Counted from the first letter of the stretch, positions 1-8,310 are shown. The stretch: DNA of 64,000 bases from Actinoplanes sp. L3-i22 (GCF_019704555.1 NZ_AP024745.1:3046501-3110500), one strand, 5' to 3'. Notes: generated by a model not told the origin, from the sequence alone. Program-made: numbers and translations.

Positions 1-1701
1 CCGGCCGGAGACCACCACCACGACCACCGGCGTGCCGGTCGCCAGCAGCTCCTCGATCAGCTCCGCCTGCACGCCGGGCAGCCGCAGGTCCTCGGCGTCG
101 CAGCCCTCGCCCGAGGTGCCCTTGCCGAACAGGCCGGCCAGGTCGCCGACGAACGCGACCGCCAGGTCGGCGCCGCGGGCCGCCTCGACCGCCCCGGCGA
201 AACCGGACCGGTCGGCGCCGTCGACCGCGCAACCTTGGGCGTAGGTGATCTCGTTGGCCGGGAACTCGGCGCGCAGCCCGTCCAGCGCGGTCGGGATGTC
301 CAGGCCGAGACCGAGCTGCGGATAGCGGGGGAGGACATGGTTGGGAAAGGCATAACAGCCGAGGAACGTACGGGCGTCGTCGGCGCACGGGCCGATCGCG
401 GCGATCCGGAACGGCTCGGTGACCGGCAGCGCGCTGCCCGTCTCCAGCAGGATGATCGAGCGTTCCGCCAGGTCGATCGCGATCTGCTGGTTCTCCGGCG
501 CGTTCAGGTCGGTGAGCTCGGCGGCGAGCACCGACTGCTCCGGCGTCCAGCCCGGGTCGAGCAGACCCAGCTCGGCCTTCTGGACGAGCAGGCGGCGGGC
601 GGCCCGGTCGACCAGCTCCTCCGGCACCTCGCCGCGGCGGACCCGCTCGACCAGGCCGGCGCCGTACCCGATGGTGTCCGGCAGCTCGACGTCGATGCCG
701 GCGGCCAGGGCGAGCGCGCCGGCGCCGGCGCTGTCCGCGGCGACCCCGTGCATCAGCGCCAGGAACGGCACGGCCCAATAGTCCGAGACGACCGTGCCGG
801 TGAAGCCCCACTCGTCCCGCAGCACCTCGGTGAGCAGCCACGGGTCCGCGCCGGCCGGCACGCCGTCGACGTCGGAGTAGGAGTTCATCACCGAGCCGGC
901 GCCGCCACCGCCGCGGCCGACGGCCGCGACGGCCGTCTCGAACGGCGGCAGGATCAGATCGATCAGCTCCCGGCGGCCCATCGGCACCGGGCCGTGGTTC
1001 CGCGCTCCGCGCGACGCGGAATAGCCCGCGAAATGCTTCAGGGTGGCGATCACACCGGCTTTCTGAAGACCGCGGACGTACGCCGAACCGACCGTCGCGA
1101 CGAGGTAGGGATCCTCCCCGATGGTCTCCTCGACGCGCCCCCACCGGTAGTCACGCACCACGTCGAGCACCGGGGACAGGCCCTGGTGCACGCCGAGCGC
1201 GGCCATGTCCCGCCCGATCGCGGCGGCCATCCGCTCGACCAGCTCCGGGTCGAAGGTGGCGCCCCAGTTGATCGCGGCCGGGTAGACGGTCGCGCCGAGC
1301 GCGGTGAAACCGGTCAGGCACTCCTCGTGGACCAGCGCCGGGACGCCGAGCCGGGAGGCCATCACGACCCGCTGCTGACGGATCAGCTCGGCGGCGCCCT
1401 CGGCCGGGGTGAGCGGGACGCTCCCGTACACCCGGGTCAGGTGGCCGAGCCCGTGCTGCGCCGCGACCTCCAGCGGGACCGTGCCGCCGGCCGCGAAGAC
1501 GTCCTGCATCGGGGCGACGTTGTGCTGCTCCTCCGGGTTGTAGCCCTCGTCGTGCGCGTCGCCCATGTCGTTGCCGACCCAGCGGCTGCCCAGCTGCGCG
1601 ACCTTCTCCTCGAGGGTCATCTCGGCGAGCAGTGCCTCGACGCGGTCGGCGACGGACAGCGCCGGGTCGCGCCATGGCTGGGTCACCTGATCTGTGGTCA
1701 A
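1..1701 (-). CDS. Glycoside hydrolase family 3 beta-glycosidase (3' end outside window)
   Basis: Hydrolyses terminal beta-linked glucose or xylose from oligosaccharides. The 567 visible codons cover the GH3 TIM-barrel domain and part of the C-terminal domain. The motif GTVVSDYWA carries the expected nucleophile, Asp307; upstream is the substrate-binding stretch KHFAGYSASRGARN. The last visible residues (TPVVVVVVSGRP-like) belong to the second GH3 domain, so roughly a quarter of the protein lies beyond base 1. The start is a TTG, chosen because GGAGG sits 6 nt upstream and no better start follows. There is no signal peptide, so it probably acts inside the cell on sugars brought in by the divergent importer at 1972-5124. 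A perfect 15-bp palindrome lies 20 bp upstream. Substrate (xylo- or gluco-oligosaccharide) cannot be settled from the sequence. Confidence 0.93.
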   Translation of the reverse strand, partial: MTTDQVTQPWRDPALSVADRVEALLAEMTLEEKVAQLGSRWVGNDMGDAHDEGYNPEEQHNVAPMQDVFAAGGTVPLEVAAQHGLGHLTRVYGSVPLTPAEGAAELIRQQRVVMASRLGVPALVHEECLTGFTALGATVYPAAINWGATFDPELVERMAAAIGRDMAALGVHQGLSPVLDVVRDYRWGRVEETIGEDPYLVATVGSAYVRGLQKAGVIATLKHFAGYSASRGARNHGPVPMGRRELIDLILPPFETAVAAVGRGGGGAGSVMNSYSDVDGVPAGADPWLLTEVLRDEWGFTGTVVSDYWAVPFLALMHGVAADSAGAGALALAAGIDVELPDTIGYGAGLVERVRRGEVPEELVDRAARRLLVQKAELGLLDPGWTPEQSVLAAELTDLNAPENQQIAIDLAERSIILLETGSALPVTEPFRIAAIGPCADDARTFLGCYAFPNHVLPRYPQLGLGLDIPTALDGLRAEFPANEITYAQGCAVDGADRSGFAGAVEAARGADLAVAFVGDLAGLFGKGTSGEGCDAEDLRLPGVQAELIEELLATGTPVVVVVVSGR

Positions 1702-1720
1702 CGTTTTCCTCCGGAGGGTT

Positions 1721-1735
1721 CCCGAAACTTTCGGG
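1721..1735. promoter_or_regulatory. LacI-type operator, site A
   Basis: Perfect palindrome CCCGAAA-C-TTTCGGG, 20 bp upstream of the GH3 start. On the other strand it reads CCGAAAGTTTCGG, the same core as sites at 1882-1894 and 6741-6753. Similar CGAAA-N-TTTCG palindromes are known from actinobacterial LacI-family sugar regulators. The LacI protein at 5535-6572 is the likely ligand (inference). Confidence 0.7.
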
Positions 1736-1819
1736 TGCCTTGGGTTGCGCGCCGGCGGGCGGAAAAGCCCTGCCGACGCTGCCTACTCTCGCGCTCCGGG
1801 CACGGTTACGGCAAGGGTC

Positions 1820-1849
1820 TTGACACCTGTCACAGCGAAACCCTACGTT
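1820..1849 (+). promoter_or_regulatory. Sigma-70-type promoter of the sugar ABC operon
   Basis: TTGACA (1820-1825) and TACGTT (1844-1849) are separated by 18 bp and point toward the binding-protein gene at 1972. Operator site B (1882-1894) lies just downstream of the predicted transcription start, where a bound repressor would block elongation. Confidence 0.55.
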
Positions 1850-1881
1850 AACGAAACCTCGCGTTAATTTGCGGCTGTCAC

Positions 1882-1894
1882 TCGAAAGTTCCGG
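1882..1894. promoter_or_regulatory. LacI-type operator, site B
   Basis: TCGAAAGTTCCGG matches site A (reverse strand) and site C except at the flank and the variable base. It overlaps the 12-bp palindrome AGTTCCGGAACT (1887-1898). It lies between the predicted promoter and the ABC operon start. Confidence 0.6.
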
Positions 1895-1971
1895 AACTCG
1901 GTGACCGCCGTCGCCATCGCTATATCACCCGCCGCGGCTCGCCGTGGCTTGCTTCGAGTACGGAGAAAAGC

Positions 1972-3300
1972 GTGAAGCGCAGGAATTTTCTGAGTCTGAC
2001 CGCGGGTGCTGCCGCGGCCACCGGTCTCGCCGCGTGCGGTAACTCCGGTCCGGCCGGCGACACCAGCAAGGGCGGCTCCGGTGGCGGTGACGCCGCCGGC
2101 TACTGGTTCCTCAGCGGCCCGCCCGGAGAGCCGATCCGCCAGGGCGCGGTCGACCGGTTCAACAAGGCGAACCCGGACAACCAGATCAAGGTCACCACGT
2201 TCCAGAACGACACGTACAAGGACAAGCTGAAGACCGCCCTCGGCGCGGGCCAGGCCCCCAGCATCATCTGGGGCTGGGGCGGCGGCGGCCTGAAGAGCTA
2301 CGTCGACGCCGGCCAGGTCGACGACCTGACCGACTGGTTCGCCCAGAACGCGGCGGTCAAGAACAAGCTGTTCCCGGCTTCGTTCGGCCCGGCCACCGTC
2401 GACGGCAAGATCTACGCGATGCCGGCCGAGACCGTGCAGCCGATCATCGTGCTGTACAACAAGGACGCCTTCGCGAAGGCCGGCGTGGCGAACCCGCCGC
2501 AGACCTGGTCCGAGCTGATGAGCATCCTGCCGAAGTTCAACGACAAGGGCATCGCGCCGTTCTCGCTGGCCGGCCAGTCCCGCTGGACGAACATGATGTG
2601 GCTGGAGATGCTCTTCGACCGCATCGGCGGCCCGGAGATCTTCAACAACGCCTACGACGGCCAGAAGGACGCCTGGAGCAACCCGGCGGCGATCGACGCG
2701 CTCACCAAGGTCCAGGAGCTCGTCAACGCCAAGGGCTTCGTCAAGGGCTTCTCGTCGGTCACCGCCGACTCGAACGCCGACCAGGCGCTGCTCTACCGGG
2801 GCAAGGCCGCCATGGAGCTGCACGGCTCCTGGTCGTACGGCATCATCAAGGCCGACGGCGGCAGCTTCATCAAGGACGGCAAGCTGGGCTACTTCGCCTT
2901 CCCGGCGGTCGACGGCGGCAAGGGCGACCCGAGCAACGTCTACGGCAACGCCGGGCAGTTCCTGTCGATCTCCTCCAAGGCCTCCGACAAGCAGAAGGAG
3001 ACCGCGAAGAAGTTCTTCGCCAGCATGCTCGACGACACCGAGCAGCAGGGCTGGATCGACTCGGGCGGCGTCCCGATCGTCCAGGGCTCGAACGCCAAGC
3101 TGGCGTCCTCGCCGGACAAGGACTTCCTCAACTTCATCTACGACGTGTCCAGCAAGGCCAAGAACTTCGGCCAGTCCTGGGACCAGGCGCTGAGCCCGTC
3201 CTCGGCCGAGACGCTGCTGCAGAACATCTCGAAGCTGTTCCAGCTGCAGATCACTCCGCAGCAGTTCGCCACCAACATGAATGCGACCATCGGCAAATGA
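1972..3300 (+). CDS. Sugar ABC transporter, substrate-binding lipoprotein
   Basis: Extracellular solute-binding protein family 1 (carbohydrate type), 442 aa. The N-terminus has a twin arginine followed by NFL, a short hydrophobic stretch and the lipobox LAAC with Cys22, so it is probably a Tat- or Sec-exported lipoprotein anchored on the outside of the membrane. The mature part shows the usual family layout, with GQAPSIIWGWGGGG and the YNKDAF hinge region. It is first in an operon with the two permeases at 3297 and 4225; its stop overlaps the next start (ATGA). There is no ATPase gene, as is usual for actinobacterial sugar importers that share a common MsiK-type ATPase encoded elsewhere. Promoter and LacI-type operator lie upstream. 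Substrate is inferred to be an oligosaccharide cleaved by the divergent GH3 enzyme. Confidence 0.93.
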   Translation: MKRRNFLSLTAGAAAATGLAACGNSGPAGDTSKGGSGGGDAAGYWFLSGPPGEPIRQGAVDRFNKANPDNQIKVTTFQNDTYKDKLKTALGAGQAPSIIWGWGGGGLKSYVDAGQVDDLTDWFAQNAAVKNKLFPASFGPATVDGKIYAMPAETVQPIIVLYNKDAFAKAGVANPPQTWSELMSILPKFNDKGIAPFSLAGQSRWTNMMWLEMLFDRIGGPEIFNNAYDGQKDAWSNPAAIDALTKVQELVNAKGFVKGFSSVTADSNADQALLYRGKAAMELHGSWSYGIIKADGGSFIKDGKLGYFAFPAVDGGKGDPSNVYGNAGQFLSISSKASDKQKETAKKFFASMLDDTEQQGWIDSGGVPIVQGSNAKLASSPDKDFLNFIYDVSSKAKNFGQSWDQALSPSSAETLLQNISKLFQLQITPQQFATNMNATIGK

Positions 3301-4223
3301 CCATTGCACCGCCTGTAGTGCGGTCCGCTCCGCCCGCCGCATCCCGCGGCGGGCGGAGCGCGTCCGTCTCCTGGATGGCGTGGCCGGCTCTGGTCGCGTT
3401 CACAGTCTTCGGGCTCGTACCGCTCGTCGGCGTCCTGGTGCTCAGCTTCTCGTCGTGGAGCGGCCTCACCCAGGACGTCCCGTTCAGCGGGCTGGACAGC
3501 TGGAAGTCCACGCTGACCGATCCCGGCCTGCCGCACGCGCTCTTGGTCACCTTCCTGATCATGGCGTTGTCCTGGCTGGCGCAGACCCCGCTCTCGATCC
3601 TGCTCGGGGTCTTCATCGCGGCGCACTCGCGCTACCGCAGCGTGCTCGCGGTGCTCTTCTTCATCCCGCTGCTGCTCAGCCAGGCGGCCATCGCGATCAC
3701 CTACAAGATGCTGCTGGACCCGAACTTCGGGCTCGGCGCCAGCCTGGGCTGGGGCTTCCTGCAGCAGGACTGGCTGGGCGAGGGCAACCTGGCCATCGGC
3801 GTGGTCATCTTCGTGGTGTCCTGGCAGTGGATCCCGTTCCACTCGCTCATCTACCAGGGCGGCGTCCGGCAGATCCCGGTCGCGATGTACGAGGCGGCCG
3901 AGATCGACGGGGCCGGGCGGGTGCGCAAGTTCTTCAGCATCACGCTGCCCCAGCTCAAGTACACGATCATCACATCGTCGACGCTGATGGTGGTCGGTTC
4001 GCTGACCTTCTTCGACCTGATCTGGGTGCTCACCGCCGGCGGTCCCGCCGACGCCACCCGGGCGCTCGCGGTCGACATGTACGTCCGCGGCTTCCGGACC
4101 GGTCAGATGGGTCCGGCCAGTGCCATCGCGGTGATCCTGGTCCTTCTCGGCCTGGGCCTGGCCCTGCTGCTGCGCCGGCTCGGCGGGCGTGACACGACCG
4201 AGAGCCAGCTGGAAGGGATCTGA
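3297..4223 (+). CDS. Sugar ABC transporter permease (MalF type)
   Basis: Inner-membrane permease of the binding-protein-dependent carbohydrate family, 308 aa, about six membrane spans. The cytoplasmic EAA loop, which contacts the ATPase, is visible near residues 198-220 (EAAEIDGAGRVRKFF). The ATG overlaps the TGA of the binding protein by 4 bp, so translation is coupled. It pairs with the permease at 4225-5124. The N-terminal 25 residues are Pro/Ala/Ser-rich and cytoplasmic. No ATPase is encoded alongside. Confidence 0.93.
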   Translation: MTIAPPVVRSAPPAASRGGRSASVSWMAWPALVAFTVFGLVPLVGVLVLSFSSWSGLTQDVPFSGLDSWKSTLTDPGLPHALLVTFLIMALSWLAQTPLSILLGVFIAAHSRYRSVLAVLFFIPLLLSQAAIAITYKMLLDPNFGLGASLGWGFLQQDWLGEGNLAIGVVIFVVSWQWIPFHSLIYQGGVRQIPVAMYEAAEIDGAGRVRKFFSITLPQLKYTIITSSTLMVVGSLTFFDLIWVLTAGGPADATRALAVDMYVRGFRTGQMGPASAIAVILVLLGLGLALLLRRLGGRDTTESQLEGI

Positions 4224-4224
4224 G

Positions 4225-5124
4225 ATGACGACCACGCTCGACAGCCGCAAACGCGGGCAGGCCGCGCACATCGCGCCGCCCACGCCCCGCCGGCGCTCGA
4301 AGCTGGGGCAGTACAACTGGTTCGGTGGTACGGCCGGGTGGCTCTGGCTGGTGATCGTGATGGTCCCGCTGTACTGGATCGTGATCACCAGTTTCAAGCT
4401 GCAGGCCGACTACTTCTCCACCAACCCGCTGGTCCCGCCGGCCAAGCCCACGCTGGAGAACTACCGGTTCGTGCTGGAGAACCACTTCGTCCGGTACTTC
4501 TTCAACAGTGTGATCGTCACGGTCGGTGCCGTGGGCCCGGCCGTCGTCGTGTCCTTCATGGCGGCGTACGCCGTCGTGCGTGGCAGCGCGGTGAGCCGGT
4601 TCCTGCGTACCGTCAATGCGGTTTTCCTGATGGGGTTGGCGATCCCCCTGCAGGCGGTGATCATCCCGGTCTACCTGATGATCATCAAGCTTCAGATGTA
4701 CGACACCCTCGGCGCCATCATCCTGCCGTCGATCGCGTTCGCGATCCCGCTGTCGGTGCTGGTGCTGTCGAACTTCATCCGGGACATCCCGAAGGAGCTC
4801 TTCGAGTCGATGCGGATGGACGGCGCCACCGAGTGGGGCACGCTGTGGCGCCTCGCGCTGCCGCTGACCCGGCCGGCGCTGGTGACCGTCACGATCTACC
4901 AGGGCCTGCAGGTGTGGAACGGCTTCCTGCTGCCGCTGATCCTGACCCAGAGCCCGGAACAGCGGGTGCTGCCGCTGGCGTTGTCCGCGTTCCAGGGGCA
5001 GTACAACATCAACATCCCGGCGGTGCTGGCGTCGGTCGTGCTGACCACCCTGCCGATCCTGGTGCTGTACGTGGTCGGGCGCCGTCAGCTGCTGAGCGGC
5101 CTGACCGCCGGCTTCGGCAAGTGA
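4225..5124 (+). CDS. Sugar ABC transporter permease (MalG type)
   Basis: Second permease subunit of the carbohydrate importer, 299 aa, about six membrane spans, with the EAA-like loop ESMRMDGATEWGTLWRL near residues 194-210. The ATG at 4225 is preferred over an upstream in-frame start because GGAAGGG lies in front of it and the gene then begins just after the upstream stop instead of inside it. It is the last gene of the operon, and a strong hairpin follows at 5143. Confidence 0.93.
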   Translation: MTTTLDSRKRGQAAHIAPPTPRRRSKLGQYNWFGGTAGWLWLVIVMVPLYWIVITSFKLQADYFSTNPLVPPAKPTLENYRFVLENHFVRYFFNSVIVTVGAVGPAVVVSFMAAYAVVRGSAVSRFLRTVNAVFLMGLAIPLQAVIIPVYLMIIKLQMYDTLGAIILPSIAFAIPLSVLVLSNFIRDIPKELFESMRMDGATEWGTLWRLALPLTRPALVTVTIYQGLQVWNGFLLPLILTQSPEQRVLPLALSAFQGQYNINIPAVLASVVLTTLPILVLYVVGRRQLLSGLTAGFGK

Positions 5125-5142
5125 TCTGACGCAATCGTCGTG

Positions 5143-5174
5143 GCCGGCTCGGCGGGGTGACCCGCCGGGCCGGC
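5143..5174 (+). terminator. Hairpin terminator after the sugar ABC operon
   Basis: GCCGGC-TC-GGCGGG, loop GTGA, CCCGCC-GG-GCCGGC, followed by TTTCGCGTTTC. A long GC stem with only a weak T-tract is typical for high-GC actinobacteria. Confidence 0.65.
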
Positions 5175-5230
5175 TTTCGCGTTTCCCGGGCCGGCTTCCG
5201 CGTCCCCAGCCCAGTGGCCCAGCCGCGCCG

Positions 5231-5410
5231 GCCCCACGGCCACGCCCGGCTCCCGCCCGCTCCACCCGGCCCATGGCCACGTCCGGCCCCACGGGCCGCG
5301 CCCGCTCCGCTGGGCCCCACGGGCCGCGCCCGGCGCCCGCCCGCGCCTGGCCCCACGGGCGCGCCCGTTCCGCCCACTTTGCCCGGCCCCGCGGCCACGC
5401 CCCGCACGGC
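5231..5410. repeat. Degenerate 20-25 bp GC-rich repeats in a 410-bp gene-free stretch
   Basis: About six imperfect copies of GGCCCCACGGGCCGCGCCCG lie head to tail between the ABC operon and the lacI gene. Copies begin near 5231, 5271, 5286, 5311, 5351 and 5386, with variable spacing. Each contains short dyads. Apart from these and the terminator at 5143-5174, I see no gene in 5125-5534. Confidence 0.5.
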
Positions 5411-5534
5411 TCGGAGGCTCCGAGGCCGCGTTTCTCGGACCAGTTCAGCCCGCAGTCCAACACGGCGGCCGAGCTTGGCCGCCCGGCCCAGCTCCGTGTG
5501 GCCGGCGGGCTGTGGCCTGGGGGGATTTTTCGGT

Positions 5535-6572
5535 CTATGTAGGGGTTTGGGTGGTGGTCTCGGCCAGGGACTTCGTGCTCTCGCGGACGATCAGCTTGGT
5601 GACCAGCTCGACCCGGGGGGTCTCGATGGTCTCGCCGCGGGACAGGCGCAGGATCGTGCGGGCGGCGAGCGCGCCCATCTCGGCCAGCGGCTGGCGGATC
5701 GTGGTGAGCGGGGGAGAGGACCAGCACGCGTCCGGCAGGTCGTCGAAACCGATCACGCTCAGATCGTCCGGCACGCGCAGGCCGCGGCGGCGGGCCGCCT
5801 CGTAGACCCCGAGGGCCATCTGGTCGCTGGACGCGAAGATCGCGGTGGGCCGGTCCGGCTGGTCGAGCAGGCGGCCGCCGGCCAGGAAGCCCGACTCGTT
5901 GCGGAAGTCGCCCTGCTCCATCAGGCGCGGGTCGACCGGGACCCCGGCCGCCTCGATCGCCGCGCGGAAACCGTCCAGCCGGGCGCGGCTGCAGAGCAGA
6001 TCCTTCGGCCCGGCGATGAACCCGATGCGCCGATGACCGAGACCGATCAGGTGATCGGTGGCCGTGCGGCCGCCCGACCAGTTCGTCGCGCCGATCGTCG
6101 GCACGTCGGTGGCCGCCCCGCCGGCCGGATCGATGATCACCACCGGGACCCGCAGGCGGTGCAGCTCGCTGTGCACCGGCTCGGCCACGTCGGAGGTCAC
6201 GAAGACCACGCCGTCGGTGGCGCGGGCGCGCAGATTCTGCAGCCACTGGCGGGTCGCGGTGGTGCGGTGGTGCACCTGGGAGACCACGGTGCCGACCCCG
6301 GCGGCGTGGGTCACGTCCTCCACGCCGCGGACCAGCTCCAGCGCCCAGGGGCTGTCCAGATCGTTGAAGACCAGGTCGATCAGCCGGGCTCGCCCGGAAT
6401 GCCGAGAGTTGCGAGGACGATAATCGTGCTCGCGCAGCAGTCGCTCGATCAGCTCCCGAGTCCCGGGGGAGACGTCGGAGCGCCCGTTGAGCACGCGGGA
6501 GACGGTCGGCACGGAGACGCCGGCGGCGTCCGCGATGGCCGCGATGGTGACCCGTTGCTTGCCGGCAACCAT
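5535..6572 (-). CDS. LacI-family transcriptional regulator
   Basis: DNA-binding repressor of 345 aa. The N-terminal helix-turn-helix reads VTIAAIADAAGVSVPTVSRVLNG (about residues 8-30), followed by the periplasmic-binding-protein-like sugar domain with ASSDQMALGVYEAARRRGLRVPDDLSVIGFDD near residues 250-285. The ATG at 6572 is chosen because AAGGAG lies 9 nt upstream; an in-frame start at 6611 has no ribosome site. It lies downstream of the sugar importer in the opposite orientation. Its own upstream region carries operator site C and two CebR-like boxes, which suggests autoregulation. Probably represses the GH3 gene and the importer until an inducing oligosaccharide binds (inference). Confidence 0.93.
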   Translation of the reverse strand: MVAGKQRVTIAAIADAAGVSVPTVSRVLNGRSDVSPGTRELIERLLREHDYRPRNSRHSGRARLIDLVFNDLDSPWALELVRGVEDVTHAAGVGTVVSQVHHRTTATRQWLQNLRARATDGVVFVTSDVAEPVHSELHRLRVPVVIIDPAGGAATDVPTIGATNWSGGRTATDHLIGLGHRRIGFIAGPKDLLCSRARLDGFRAAIEAAGVPVDPRLMEQGDFRNESGFLAGGRLLDQPDRPTAIFASSDQMALGVYEAARRRGLRVPDDLSVIGFDDLPDACWSSPPLTTIRQPLAEMGALAARTILRLSRGETIETPRVELVTKLIVRESTKSLAETTTQTPT

Positions 6573-6684
6573 GGGGGCGGGCTCCTTACCGCCGGGGCGC
6601 AATGTCTGCAACTTCCGGGCCCGGCACCGAAATCATGCCATGGCTACCCGTGAGTTCAATACGCTGGAAACCGACCGTTTTGTG

Positions 6685-6765
6685 TTAACCGGTTAAGCAT
6701 TGCCTGCGGTTTTACCGTGGGAGCGCTTCCGGTTCGGCCTCCGAAAGTTACGGAGAGCGCTCCCA
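6685..6765. promoter_or_regulatory. Composite control region of lacI: TTAACC palindrome and two CebR-like boxes
   Basis: Three dyads upstream of the LacI gene: TTAACCGGTTAA (6685-6696), TGGGAGCGCTTCC (6718-6730) and GGAGAGCGCTCCCA (6752-6765). The last two match the CebR consensus TGGGAGCGCTCCCA at most positions. CebR is the LacI-family cello-oligosaccharide repressor of streptomycetes. Site C of the local operator sits between them. Confidence 0.6.
6741..6753. promoter_or_regulatory. LacI-type operator, site C
   Basis: CCGAAAGTTACGG, third copy of the (C/T)CGAAAGTTNCGG element seen at 1721-1735 (reverse strand) and 1882-1894. It lies about 170 bp upstream of the LacI start, between two CebR-like boxes. 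Confidence 0.6.
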
Positions 6766-6941
6766 AGAATGCGTCAACCCTGCGACGATGCAGGTCAGCG
6801 GTCGGTTGGCGGTTGCAGCGCTGCAGGGAACCATGGCAAAAGCGGCCATGGCCGTTCACTGAACCGCAGGTGACGCACCTCATGATCGGTTTCCGGGAAT
6901 CGCCCCCGCGAGCCGAACTCCACACCACCGTGCACCCGTTC

Positions 6942-6989
6942 CCACCGCCACCGCCACCGCCACCGCCACCGCCACCGCCGCCGCCGCCG
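6942..6989. repeat. CCACCG/CCG microsatellite
   Basis: Six perfect CCACCG units (6942-6977) followed by four CCG units (6978-6989) in intergenic DNA. Confidence 0.95.
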
Positions 6990-7363
6990 GTCGCGGGACG
7001 GCCGGCGCCGGCGCTCTCGGGACGGCAAACCTCCGGACTAGCCTCCTAGGATGCCCAAGGCGATGTGGCGAGGGCGGGCGAGGCGGACCGGTGCCGGGAA
7101 GAGCCTGCAGGCGGGAGCGGTGCCGGCGGCGGAGGGGGCGAAGCGCGGAAGCGGCCGGACGCAGACGCAGCGCGTGGAAGCGGCGGGACGCGGGGCGCGA
7201 GGTGGCGGGGCGCGAGGTGGTGGGGCCCGGAACAGGACGGGCGCGGACGCGGAGGGAAAGCGCGGAGCGGGAATTGGCGGGGCGGGAAAGTGGCCGGGCG
7301 GGGCTGCGGTCGTAGCGGATGGGAGGGTCGGCCGGGGGAGCGGCGGGTGGGTGATCAAGTGGA

Positions 7364-7369
7364 TAGGTT
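7364..7369 (+). promoter_or_regulatory. Leaderless promoter -10 element (TAGGTT)
   Basis: TAGGTT ends 6 nt before the ATG at 7376, so transcription would start at the start codon itself. No Shine-Dalgarno sequence precedes the gene. The same geometry recurs at 23298, 25885, 27483, 27873, 36849 and 45004. Confidence 0.6.
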
Positions 7370-7375
7370 GGTTGC

Positions 7376-8257
7376 ATGAGCATCAAGTTCGGGGTTTTCG
7401 TGCCGCAGGGCTGGCGGATGGATCTGGTCGAGATCGACGACCCGGTGGAGCAGTACGAGGCGATGACCGCCGTCGCGAAGCTGGCCGACGCCGGCCCGTG
7501 GGATTCCGTCTGGGTGTACGACCACTTCCACACCGTCCCGGAGCCGACGATCAACTCGACGTTCGAGGCGTGGACGGTGAGTTCGACGCTCGCCCGGGAC
7601 ACCAGCCGGGTCAAGATCGGTCAGATGGTGGGCTGCAACGGCTACCGGCAGCCGTCGCTGTTCGCCAAGATCGCGTCGACCGTGGACGTGGCCAGTCACG
7701 GGCGGTTGTACGCCGGGCTGGGCGCCGGGTGGTACGAGCACGAGTGGAAGGCCTACGGATACGAGTGGGCCGACGTGCCGGAGCGGATGCGGGCGTTCCG
7801 CGAGGCCGTCGAGATCGTGCACCGCATGTGGACCGAGGAGCGCCCGGTCTTCGAGGGCCGGCACTACCGGATCGACGGGCCGATCAACGAGCCGAAGGGC
7901 GCCGGCGGCCGCAAGCCCGACCTGTGGCTGGGCGGTGGCGGCGAGAAGGTGACGCTGAAGCTGGTCGCGAAGTACGCGGACGCCTGCAACGTGGGCGGCG
8001 GCGACCCCGAGGTGATCCGGCAGAAGCTCGACGTGCTGCGGAAACACTGCGACGAGCAGGGCACCGACTACGACCGGATCACCAAGTCGACGAGCCTCTA
8101 CCTGGAGCCGGGCGACAGCGTGGCCAAGGTGCGTGAGCAGGTGGAACGGATCGCCGAGGCCGGCGCGGACTACGTGATCACCTACATCCCGCGGGTCGCC
8201 TACGACCACGAGCCGCTCCAGGCGATCGCCGAGGAGGTCATCCCGCACTTCGCGTGA
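7376..8257 (+). CDS. LLM-class F420-dependent oxidoreductase
   Basis: Bacterial luciferase-like TIM-barrel protein of 293 aa. Enzymes of this class use reduced F420 or FMN to reduce or oxygenate small organic molecules; the substrate here is unknown. The family pattern is clear: MSIKFGVFVPQGW at the first beta strand, WDSVWVYDHFHTVPEP near residue 42, ASHGRLYAGLGAGWYEHEW near residue 105, and a glycine-rich LWLGGGGEKVTLKLVAKYAD near residue 184. The gene stands alone, appears to be transcribed leaderless (TAGGTT just upstream), and ends at a strong hairpin. No sequence feature separates F420 from FMN use with certainty, but the N-terminus resembles the F420 subgroup. Confidence 0.88.
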   Translation: MSIKFGVFVPQGWRMDLVEIDDPVEQYEAMTAVAKLADAGPWDSVWVYDHFHTVPEPTINSTFEAWTVSSTLARDTSRVKIGQMVGCNGYRQPSLFAKIASTVDVASHGRLYAGLGAGWYEHEWKAYGYEWADVPERMRAFREAVEIVHRMWTEERPVFEGRHYRIDGPINEPKGAGGRKPDLWLGGGGEKVTLKLVAKYADACNVGGGDPEVIRQKLDVLRKHCDEQGTDYDRITKSTSLYLEPGDSVAKVREQVERIAEAGADYVITYIPRVAYDHEPLQAIAEEVIPHFA

Positions 8258-8265
8258 CGCGCCGG

Positions 8266-8291
8266 CGGGGAGCCGGTCGCCCGGCTCCCCG
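8266..8291. terminator. Bidirectional hairpin terminator
   Basis: Perfect 11-bp stem (CGGGGAGCCGG / CCGGCTCCCCG) with the 4-nt loop TCGC, between the convergent ends at 8257 and 8350. Confidence 0.75.
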
Positions 8292-8310
8292 AGGAAGATC
8301 AAGATCAAAT

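Larger units (their letters stand above)
6766..7375. other. Gene-free, low-complexity stretch
   Basis: No convincing coding region. It contains a CCACCG microsatellite (6942-6989), a leaderless-type promoter TAGCCT (7039-7044) placed 6 nt before an ATG at 7051, and from about 7060 to 7340 a G-rich, repetitive purine-skewed tract. Translation from 7051 begins MPKAMWRG and then becomes Arg/Gly/Ala-rich and unlike any protein I know. Confidence 0.5.
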
